From: Acidobacteriota bacterium
GTDB taxonomy: Bacteria > Acidobacteriota > Blastocatellia > RBC074
DNA: 64,000 nucleotides
Direction of reading: 5' to 3'
Assembly: GCA_018269055.1 (NCBI GenBank)
Contig: JAFDVI010000005.1
Span: 116,499 to 180,498, forward strand
Within the stretch, counting starts at the first letter, position 1. The number at the start of each line of letters is the position of its first letter. This document shows, piece by piece, positions 1-6,854 of the stretch. Below the pieces are notes generated by a model. That model saw only the letters and a program-made list of their open reading frames with translations, was not told the origin of the DNA and did not search any database. The translations under genes were made by a program, and so were the position numbers.

Positions 1-495
1 GATGGGATCGTGCAACCGGCACTGATTGGTGGAGGAAACATTTTGATCGGCAGCGGTTCCGGGCTTGCCGCTTCCGGCATGCGCCGCGTCGCGGCCGCGC
101 ACGGAAGCGACGGTTGGACTGTCGAAGAGCGTTGGACGACGAACGGTTTGAAGCCTTACTACAATGATTTTGTCGTTCACAAAGGCAATGCCTACGGCTT
201 CGACGGCAGCATTCTGGCTTGCATCGGCCTCGAAGATGGCAAGCGCAAATGGAAAGGCGGACGGTACGGCCACGGCCAACTCATTCTGTTGCCGGAGCAG
301 GATTTGCTGCTGGTTCTGTCAGAAGAAGGCGAGTTGGCGCTGGTTAAAGCAACGGGAGATCAATTTACGGAACTCGCAAAGTTTAAAGCCATTGAAGGCA
401 AAACCTGGAATCATCCGGTGCTGGTTGGCGATCAACTGCTGGTTCGCAACGGCGAGGAAATGGCGGCGTTTCGATTGTTTATGACTAGCCGTTGA
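1..495 (+). CDS. PQQ-like beta-propeller protein, 3' part only
   Basis: The reading frame is open from the first base of the window, so the true start lies upstream; the first in-frame GTG at 10 is probably not the start. The visible 164 residues show blade-like repeats typical of PQQ-binding-like beta-propellers: a YGFDGSILACIGLEDGKRKW segment (a 'displayed inside / used on / converted' blade core) followed by GQLILLPEQDLLLVLSEEGELALV. Such proteins are usually secreted or periplasmic and act as quinoprotein-like or BamB-like scaffolds. Which of these applies cannot be told from the C-terminal third alone. It ends with TGA at 493-495, about 100 bp before the next gene on the same strand. Confidence 0.75.
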   Translation, partial: DGIVQPALIGGGNILIGSGSGLAASGMRRVAAAHGSDGWTVEERWTTNGLKPYYNDFVVHKGNAYGFDGSILACIGLEDGKRKWKGGRYGHGQLILLPEQDLLLVLSEEGELALVKATGDQFTELAKFKAIEGKTWNHPVLVGDQLLVRNGEEMAAFRLFMTSR

Positions 496-598
496 TGCGG
501 GGCTTAAAAGGATTGCCAGAGTTAGACTTCCGGGTGTAGTGTTCATCAAAATTCGTCGTTTTCTCCCCCATTTGGTCACTCGGTAAGGAGAAGAATTG

Positions 599-2299
599 AT
601 GAAACGCACCCTGCTGATTGTCACATTATTCATCGCTACTTTCTGCAACGCATCTTCCACCAGAGGGCAGGACTCTCATCAGCATCAACACGAACATTCC
701 GACCAGCTCGGTGAAATTGAAAAGCTGGGAAGAGTCAATTTTCCCATTTCCTGCACTCCACAAGCGCAGAAGCAATTTAATCGCGCCGTCGCCTGGCTTC
801 ATTCATTTGAATATGAAGAAGCCGAAAAGATGTTCACCGAAATTGCGGCCACCGACGCGCGATGCGGCATGGCGTACTGGGGCGTGGCGATGAGCAATTA
901 CCACCAAATCTGGACGCCGCCCACCGCGGCAGAATTGAAAAAAGGATGGGAAGCGGTCGAAAAGGCCAAAGCCGTCAGCGCCAAAACGCAACGCGAGCGG
1001 GATTACATTGCCGCAATCGAAACGTTCTACAAAGATGCTGACAAGCAGGATCATCGAACGCGCGTGCTTGCCTACAACCAGGCAATGGAACGACTTTACA
1101 AGCGTTATCCGTCAGACCGCGAAGCGGGCGTCTTTTACGCGCTGACGCTGATTGCAAAAGGCATGATGACCGGCGACAAGAGCTACCCCAACGAAAGACG
1201 GGCTGCGCAGATTTTGAACCGCGTGCTGGCGCGCGAGCCCCAACATCCTGGCGTTGCGCACTACCTGATTCACAGCTACGACTATCCGGCGCTTGCGGCG
1301 CTGGCGCTGCCTGCTGCGCGGAGTTACGCGAAAATCGCGCCTGCTTCGGCACATGCACAACACATGCCTTCGCACATCTTCACGCGATTGGGGTTGTGGC
1401 CGGAAGCCATTCGATCAAACCTCGACGCAAAGGCATCGGCGAAAGCGTTTGAGACAAGAAACCATTTGACCGGCGCTTGGGACGAAGGAATTCATACGAT
1501 GGATTATCTGGTGTACGCTTATCTGCAAGGCGCGCAAGACAAGCATGCCTGGGGCGTCGTGGAAGAGTTGTACAAGATTCCGAAAGCCGAACCGGAAACA
1601 TTCAAAGCGGCGTACGCCTTTGCGGCCATCCCCGCGCGCTATGCGCTCGAACGACGACAGTGGGAGGAAGCCGCCAAATTGACATTTACTCGAGACCCAT
1701 TAGAAAAATTCCCTTGGCAGCGTTTCCGATGGGCAGAAGCACATATACATTTTGCGCGTGCGATTGGGGCGGCACGAACCGGCGATCTGGCCTCAGCGCG
1801 TCTGGAGGTCGGCACGTTGGCTAAAATTCGGCAAGTCCTTGCCGAAATCAAGGAAGGGTACGATTGGGGCAAACAAGTCGAGATCGAGCGCTTGGTTGCA
1901 GAGGCTTGGCTGGCGTACGCCGAAGGCAAGCACGAAGTATCGCTCAGTCTAATGCGGGCAGCGGCGGATTTGGATGATGCGGCGGACAAACATCCCGTAA
2001 CGCCCGGCAATATCCTTCCGGCGCGCGAACAACTCGGCGAGCTTTTGTTGGAACTGAAACATCCTGCCGAAGCTTTGCAAGCCTTCGAGATTTCACTGCG
2101 CAACGCGCCCAACCGGTTCAACGGGCTATACGGCGCCGCGCGTGCCGCCAAACTGAGTGAAGATCAGAAGAAGGCCAAGACTTTCTTCGCGAAACTCTTG
2201 GCATTGTGCCGCCAAGCGGACACCATCAGACCTGAAATCGAAGAGGCGAAGGCATTTCTTGCCAATGGCAACATAAAAAATTCCTCCAACATACGATAG
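599..2299 (+). CDS. secreted tetratricopeptide-repeat protein
   Basis: The product is 566 residues. The ATG at 599 is chosen over the TTG at 596 because AAGGAG (585-590) lies 8 nt upstream. A signal peptide (MKRTLLIVTLFIATFCNAS) is followed by a His-rich stretch (about 24-34). Helical TPR-like repeats then run through most of the protein. Examples are the segment beginning AVAWLHSFEYEEAEKMFTEI near residue 65, the HYLIHSYDYP and HAQHMPSHIFTRLGLW motifs near residues 220-265, and a C-terminal pair near 475-540 containing LKHPAEALQAFEISLRNAPN. The HYLIHSYDYP and QHMPSHIF blocks are characteristic of a conserved exported TPR family whose molecular role I do not know. It probably works as a periplasmic protein-protein interaction scaffold. 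The next gene starts 5 bp after its stop, so the two are likely co-transcribed. Confidence 0.85.
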   Translation: MKRTLLIVTLFIATFCNASSTRGQDSHQHQHEHSDQLGEIEKLGRVNFPISCTPQAQKQFNRAVAWLHSFEYEEAEKMFTEIAATDARCGMAYWGVAMSNYHQIWTPPTAAELKKGWEAVEKAKAVSAKTQRERDYIAAIETFYKDADKQDHRTRVLAYNQAMERLYKRYPSDREAGVFYALTLIAKGMMTGDKSYPNERRAAQILNRVLAREPQHPGVAHYLIHSYDYPALAALALPAARSYAKIAPASAHAQHMPSHIFTRLGLWPEAIRSNLDAKASAKAFETRNHLTGAWDEGIHTMDYLVYAYLQGAQDKHAWGVVEELYKIPKAEPETFKAAYAFAAIPARYALERRQWEEAAKLTFTRDPLEKFPWQRFRWAEAHIHFARAIGAARTGDLASARLEVGTLAKIRQVLAEIKEGYDWGKQVEIERLVAEAWLAYAEGKHEVSLSLMRAAADLDDAADKHPVTPGNILPAREQLGELLLELKHPAEALQAFEISLRNAPNRFNGLYGAARAAKLSEDQKKAKTFFAKLLALCRQADTIRPEIEEAKAFLANGNIKNSSNIR

Positions 2300-2304
2300 C
2301 TACG

Positions 2305-3162
2305 ATGAAACGAATTTTGGTGATCGGTTCTACGGGGACGGTCGGGCGTCAGGTCGTTTCGCAACTTGATACCGCAAACGTTCTTGTTCGCGCCCTGACT
2401 CGCAATCCGGCTTCCACAAATTTGCCACTGCAGGCCGAGATCGTCTACGGCGACCTGACGATTCCTGACTCGCTCGATCAGGCATTGAATCAAGTTGATG
2501 CAGTATTTCTGGTCTGGACCGCGCCTGCCACTGCTGTTCAGCCCGCGATTGAGCGGATTGCGAGACACGTCCGGAGGATCGTTTTTCTCTCCTCTCCACA
2601 CCAGACCGCGCATCCCTTCTTCCAGCAGCCCAATCCGATGGCAACCATGCACAAAGAAATCGAGCGACTGATCCAGGCTTGTGGATTCCAATGGACATTT
2701 CTACGTCCGGGAATGTTTGCCGTAAATTGTTTGAGTTGGTGGACGCCACAGATTCGCGAAGGCAACAATGTTGTGCGCTGGCCTTACGGTGAAGCGCCAA
2801 CCGCGCCAATCCACGAACGCGACATTGCTGCCGTCGGAATCCAAACACTTTGTGAGGAAGGCCACGATGGAAAAGATTATGTCCTGACCGGACCCGAATC
2901 CTTGACCCAATCCGAGCAGGTACGGATCATCGGCGAAGTGATCGGGCGCCCATTACGTTTTGAAGAAATCTCACCGGATGAAGCACAGCGCGAATTGTTG
3001 ACCGTGATCCCTCCGCCAGCCGTAACGATGCTGCTGAACGCCTGGGCAGCCGCGCTTGGCCGACCAGCTTATGTAACCACTGCCGTTGAAGATCTGACCG
3101 GAACGCCAGCGCGGTCCTTCCGCGATTGGGTACAAGATCACGCCTCCGAATTTTGGCGATGA
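2305..3162 (+). CDS. NmrA-like / atypical SDR NAD(P)-binding protein
   Basis: The product is 285 residues. A Rossmann fold is evident at the N-terminus (KRILVIGSTGTVGRQVVSQL, a GxxGxxG dinucleotide-binding loop). It is followed by LTRNPAS, YGDLTIPDSLDQAL and DAVFLVWTAP, the order expected for NmrA-like atypical short-chain dehydrogenases. No YxxxK catalytic pair is evident, so it could be a redox sensor or an NAD(P)H-dependent oxidoreductase of unknown substrate. The segment near residues 115-150 (WTFLRPGMFAVN) matches the family's substrate-side loop. It begins 5 bp after the TPR gene stop and probably relies on that gene's promoter. Family assignment is firm; substrate is unknown. Confidence 0.85.
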   Translation: MKRILVIGSTGTVGRQVVSQLDTANVLVRALTRNPASTNLPLQAEIVYGDLTIPDSLDQALNQVDAVFLVWTAPATAVQPAIERIARHVRRIVFLSSPHQTAHPFFQQPNPMATMHKEIERLIQACGFQWTFLRPGMFAVNCLSWWTPQIREGNNVVRWPYGEAPTAPIHERDIAAVGIQTLCEEGHDGKDYVLTGPESLTQSEQVRIIGEVIGRPLRFEEISPDEAQRELLTVIPPPAVTMLLNAWAAALGRPAYVTTAVEDLTGTPARSFRDWVQDHASEFWR

Positions 3163-3323
3163 TTTAGATCGGATTTCAGCCTGATACATAGATCAACCCA
3201 AAGGGAGAAGGAGTCAAAGGATCAAAGAAGAATTCCAACAAGCAGTGGAAAGCCTCTTTGAACCTTGGTTCCTTTGGTCCTTTGTGTTGAGTCGTTGAAT
3301 TCCAATGCCGAACTCAAGCAGAG
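3163..3323. other. intergenic spacer with weak inverted repeat
   Basis: No gene is supported here. CAAAGGATCAAAG (3215-3227) and CTTTGGTCCTTTG (3272-3284) are complementary over 12 of 13 positions with a 44-nt loop. It could act as a weak transcription stop for the convergent plus-strand pair, but it lacks a clean T-tract. Confidence 0.35.
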
Positions 3324-3369
3324 AAAAAAAGTCGCTGCTGTCAATCAATCGTTTGCCAGCAGCGACTTT
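3324..3369 (-). terminator. Rho-independent terminator of the cysteine-rich operon
   Basis: AAAGTCGCTGCTG (3328-3340) pairs perfectly over 13 bp with CAGCAGCGACTTT (3357-3369) around a 16-nt loop. On the minus strand the stem runs into seven T residues (complement of 3324-3330). It lies 31 bp after the stop of the minus-strand gene at 3400. Confidence 0.85.
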
Positions 3370-3399
3370 AGTTTTAGTTGCCGGAATCAGATTCTGCTC

Positions 3400-3801
3400 T
3401 CACCCTTGCACGTCGGATGCGAGCGGTCTGGAATCGGTAATGATGTAAGGACAGAGTGCGCAAGCTCTGGCGCCTTCCTGGTTGAACCAGCGACATTGAG
3501 GGCGGATGGAACATTGCGGCAATGCTTCTTCCGTTTCAATGTGCGGGTTGACTTCCAGCATGCGGTTGATGACGCCGCACTGATCTCCTGCCCACTGTTG
3601 GCAGCCTTTGTTACGACAGGGACTGGCAAAGCGGAACATGCGCTCCGGAGAATCAGCCTGTTTAGCCGCCTCGACGAACTCAGCACCTAGTTCCACACGG
3701 TCGGCGGCATAGGCGATGGTTCCATTGGTCAAGACAACGCCGACCAAAACGACCCCAGGTTCGAGCGGCGAGCTAGGGCAAAGCGTCGTGGAGGAACTCA
3801 T
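3400..3801 (-). CDS. small cysteine-rich protein, unknown function
   Basis: The product is 133 residues with eight cysteines, seven of them in the C-terminal 75 residues. They are arranged C-x4-C-x7-C (CRNKGCQQWAGDQC) and then C-x5-C-x10-C-x2-C (within CSIRPQCRWF and ACALCPYIITD). The CxxCP ending and spacing suggest a structural metal site (Zn or Fe-S), but I recognise no named family. The N-terminal third is hydrophobic but lacks a signal peptide (VVLVGVVLTNGTIAYAADRV). The start ATG lies 2 bp after the stop of the upstream gene, so the two are translationally linked. The terminator at 3324-3369 closes the unit. The plus-strand ORF over the same region is a shadow. Confidence 0.75.
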   Translation of the reverse strand: MSSSTTLCPSSPLEPGVVLVGVVLTNGTIAYAADRVELGAEFVEAAKQADSPERMFRFASPCRNKGCQQWAGDQCGVINRMLEVNPHIETEEALPQCSIRPQCRWFNQEGARACALCPYIITDSRPLASDVQG

Positions 3802-3803
3802 AT

Positions 3804-4082
3804 CTAACCCCCGATGGTGACGTTGACTTTCGCTCTGACAAATTGTTTGGCTCTCTCAAACGCTGAAACAGCATCCAGAGTTTTGATCCAGATTCCGCCT
3901 GGCCAGGGGAAGGGTTTGACGATGATTGGCGGATCCGCCGGTTTGTGTATTTTCAAAAGTTCCGCGTTTACAGCGCCGGTGATGGCTTGAGAAATCCGGT
4001 CCTGGTCAGCGGATGATAGCCTGAGTCCTTCGACGCGAAAGACAAAGTCTGTTGCATTGTCTGCGGCAGATTTCGATGGCAT
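3804..4082 (-). CDS. small hypothetical protein, first gene of two-gene operon
   Basis: The product is 92 residues, beginning MPSKSAADNATDFVF. The ATG at 4082 is chosen because AGGAGA sits 7 nt upstream (minus strand); the longer open frame to 4244 has no comparable ribosome site. It is a soluble, probably alpha/beta protein with no cysteines. An amphipathic helix (SSADQDRISQAITGAVNAEL) is followed by a proline-rich turn (PADPPIIVKPFPWPGG) and a basic C-terminal helix. I do not recognise a family. Tight coupling to the cysteine-rich protein downstream suggests a joint role, for example a leader or partner protein, but nothing in the sequence names it. Confidence 0.7.
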   Translation of the reverse strand: MPSKSAADNATDFVFRVEGLRLSSADQDRISQAITGAVNAELLKIHKPADPPIIVKPFPWPGGIWIKTLDAVSAFERAKQFVRAKVNVTIGG

Positions 4083-4097
4083 AGAGATTCTCCTTCT

Positions 4098-4122
4098 TTC
4101 AGCAAGCCAGTCGGCTGCTGAA
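4098..4122 (-). promoter_or_regulatory. leader hairpin just upstream of ribosome site
   Basis: TTCAGCAAGCC and GGCTGCTGAA (plus strand) can form a stem of about 10 bp with one bulged A around a 4-nt loop. It sits directly before the Shine-Dalgarno sequence of the gene starting at 4082. The position could influence translation or mRNA stability. This is inferred from geometry only. Confidence 0.35.
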
Positions 4123-4338
4123 AAATGCTGAAATTGATATTTGGGCTTGTTCGAAGAGCGACAACCCGCGATGTGAGCTGAGGCGAGAAATAAAAGCAGG
4201 GAGGACGTTCGATCTTGGGGGCGACCGATGGCGGAGACGACCATGCCGTTTATTTTTCGTCCGCAGGCATCCTAAGCGAAATGCTTCTGAGGGAAAAGCA
4301 CATTTTTCAAATTTTCACTTCAGCTTCGAGAATTGCGT

Positions 4339-6780
4339 TTATTCGTGGCGTAATGCTTTCATTGGATCAACTTTTGCGGCTCGGCGAGCGGGCAGGTAAC
4401 AGGCCAGCAATGCAACTGCAGTCAGCGCAAATGCGACGGCGACGAAGGTCAATGGGTCTGTGGCTTTGATGCTGTACAGCAGGCTCGTCATTGCTTGAGC
4501 AGCGGTGATGGCTCCGGCGACGCCCGCAGCAATGCCGATCAGCGCCGGAATCATTCCCTGTTTGACGATCAGTCGGGTGACGTCCCCGGCACTGGCTCCC
4601 AATGCCATGCGGATGCCGATTTCCTGAGTGCGTTGCATCACCGAATAGGAAATCACGCTGTAAATCCCTACTGCCGCAAGGATCAGCGCGAAGGCGGCAA
4701 AGATGCCCAACAGCAAAGTATTGAACCGCCGAGGCGCGGTTGTCGCCATAACGACTTCGGTCAATGGTTTGATGGAAGCAACGGGCTGGTCTTTATCAAT
4801 GGCCAAAACCTGATCACGAACTGCGGCCGCCAAACTGGAAGGATTCGCCGACGCGCGCACCAGCAAATAAGCATCGCGTCGCGGTTGCTGCAAATAGGGC
4901 AAGTACCAATCCGGCTCGGCGTTGGATTCCAGTCCTTTGTGCGGAATGGGTTTGACCACGCCAACAATGGTTTTCCAGGGATTTTCGGGACGCGGGATGC
5001 CCAGGGTTATTCGTTTGCCAATCGGGTCTTCGTTGGGAAAGTAACGCTTCGCCAGAGCTTCATTGATGATTGCGACGCGCGGAACTTCGCTGGTGTCGTG
5101 TTCGGTGAAATCGCGTCCGGCTACCAGTCCAATGCCCAGCGAACGAAAATAATTTGGCGCGATGAGTTGCCAACCTGCTACCGAGGGATGGTTGAAATCC
5201 ATCGGGCGGCCTTCGATGGAAAAGGGATCATTGACGGCAGTTTGGCTGAGCGGTTGGATGGTGCTCAGGCTGGCGGATTCAACGCTGGGCAGCGATTCGA
5301 CCTTGCGAATCAATTCCTGGTAAAACGCAGCGGCTTTGGCCGGTTCGGGGTAACGAGAATTGGGCAGCGCGATTTCTGCGCTCAGAACGCGGTTCACGTC
5401 AACGCCGGGATTGACGCGTTGCAATTGCAAAAAGCTGTTGAGCAGCAATCCGGCTCCAGTCAGCAGCAACATCGCAATGGCCACTTCGCCGACAACCAGC
5501 GCGTTTCTCAGCCAATGCCGACCACGAACCGCCGCCACGCCACTTTCCTTCAAGCTTTGTTGCAAATCCGGCTTGGAGGCTTGGAGTGCAGGCGCAATGC
5601 CGAAGATCAACCCGGTCAGAAAGGAAATCCCGACGGTGAACCACAACACCCGGCTGTCCAGGTTGATTTCTGACAATCTGGGCAAATTGTCCGGGCTGAG
5701 CGCGAGCAAACCCTTGATGCCCCACCAGGCCAGGGCCAATCCGCAAATGCCGCCCAACCCGCTGAGTAACAAACTTTCCGTCAGCAACTGCCGAATCAAT
5801 CGGCTTCGGCTGGCGCCGATTGCAGCGCGGACGGCCAGTTCCTTTTGCCGAACTGTCGCGCGCATCAGCAACAAATGGGCGACGTTTGCGCAAGCCATCA
5901 GCAGCACCAGTCCAACGGCGGCAAACAACACCAACAGCGCGCGACGGCTTTTGCCGACAATTTGTTCCTGCAACGGGACGACTGTGATGCGCCATCCTCC
6001 GTCGGCGTTATTCGGCCCGCGATAATCCTGATATTGCTGTTCAAACCGTTGGCCGAGCGCGGTCAATTCCGTGCGCGCCTGTTCCAGCGTGGCGTTCGGT
6101 TTCAACAACCCGATCACATTTAGAAAATACGGTCGCTGTCGTTCGGTGATTTGGTCCGTCGTGAACGCCAGCGGAATCCAGAACTCCGCCGGTTCGGTGA
6201 AGTTGAAACTGGCGTGGGGAAACTCGAATCCGGCGGGCATCACGCCAATGACAGTGTAGTTTTGATCGTTCAGCCGGACGCTGCTGTTGATGACATTTGC
6301 CGCTCCGCCCAATCGTAGCTGCCAGAATCCGTGGCTGAGAACGATGACCTTATCTCGCCCGACCTGATTTTCCTCCGGCGCAATCAACCGGCCTTGCGCT
6401 GCAGCCACGCCGAGCATCGAAAACAGATTTGCCGTCACGCTGGCTCCGGCGATGCGTTCCGGCTGTTGTCCGCCCGTCAAGTTGAAATCCGCCGTGTTGA
6501 ATGCAGCCACCAGTTCAAAGCTTTGCGTTTGATCGCGGTAATCCACATATTCGGCCGCTTTGGCGCGCATCTGTTCGATGTTCAGCCTCAGGAAATTGCC
6601 CCACAGCAGCACCATTCGATCTGAATTTTGATAGGGGAGCGGGCGCAGCAGCACGGCATTGACGACGCTGAACACAGCCGTGTTGGCTCCGATGCCCAAC
6701 GCCAGCGCGATAACCGCTGCCAGGGTGAACATTCTTTGGCGCAGCAACATACGAATTGCGAACCGCAAGTCTTGGATCAT
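4339..6780 (-). CDS. ADOP-family duplicated FtsX/MacB-like permease (ADOP-1), no prefix domain
   Basis: The product is 813 residues. It begins directly with MIQDLRFAIRMLL and the first membrane segment ([20 protein letters not shown]), so it lacks the cytoplasmic prefix domain present in the other 13 intact copies. A MacB-like periplasmic domain spans about 50-275 and FtsX domain 1 about 281-400 (ALLVLFAAVGLVLLMACANV). A second half-permease follows, with the second periplasmic domain about 450-680 and FtsX domain 2 about 684-813. It ends with ARRAAKVDPMKALRHE. GGAG lies 7 nt before the ATG. It is the last gene of the run that starts at the padR at 13.1 kb. The substrate is unknown; MacB relatives move lipoproteins, peptides or drugs across the cell envelope. 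Confidence 0.9.
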   Translation of the reverse strand: MIQDLRFAIRMLLRQRMFTLAAVIALALGIGANTAVFSVVNAVLLRPLPYQNSDRMVLLWGNFLRLNIEQMRAKAAEYVDYRDQTQSFELVAAFNTADFNLTGGQQPERIAGASVTANLFSMLGVAAAQGRLIAPEENQVGRDKVIVLSHGFWQLRLGGAANVINSSVRLNDQNYTVIGVMPAGFEFPHASFNFTEPAEFWIPLAFTTDQITERQRPYFLNVIGLLKPNATLEQARTELTALGQRFEQQYQDYRGPNNADGGWRITVVPLQEQIVGKSRRALLVLFAAVGLVLLMACANVAHLLLMRATVRQKELAVRAAIGASRSRLIRQLLTESLLLSGLGGICGLALAWWGIKGLLALSPDNLPRLSEINLDSRVLWFTVGISFLTGLIFGIAPALQASKPDLQQSLKESGVAAVRGRHWLRNALVVGEVAIAMLLLTGAGLLLNSFLQLQRVNPGVDVNRVLSAEIALPNSRYPEPAKAAAFYQELIRKVESLPSVESASLSTIQPLSQTAVNDPFSIEGRPMDFNHPSVAGWQLIAPNYFRSLGIGLVAGRDFTEHDTSEVPRVAIINEALAKRYFPNEDPIGKRITLGIPRPENPWKTIVGVVKPIPHKGLESNAEPDWYLPYLQQPRRDAYLLVRASANPSSLAAAVRDQVLAIDKDQPVASIKPLTEVVMATTAPRRFNTLLLGIFAAFALILAAVGIYSVISYSVMQRTQEIGIRMALGASAGDVTRLIVKQGMIPALIGIAAGVAGAITAAQAMTSLLYSIKATDPLTFVAVAFALTAVALLACYLPARRAAKVDPMKALRHE

Positions 6781-6854
6781 GTTGATCTCCGGTTAAAAGG
6801 GATTTGACAGCGTCGTTTAGACTGTTGCGCGCCGGAAAATGTTCCCGCATAAAT

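Noticed and set aside
3265..3690. 141-codon plus-strand frame opposite the cysteine-rich gene
   Set aside because: It crosses the terminator hairpin at 3328-3369 and has no ribosome site. The minus-strand genes have a ribosome site, 2-bp coupling and a terminator.
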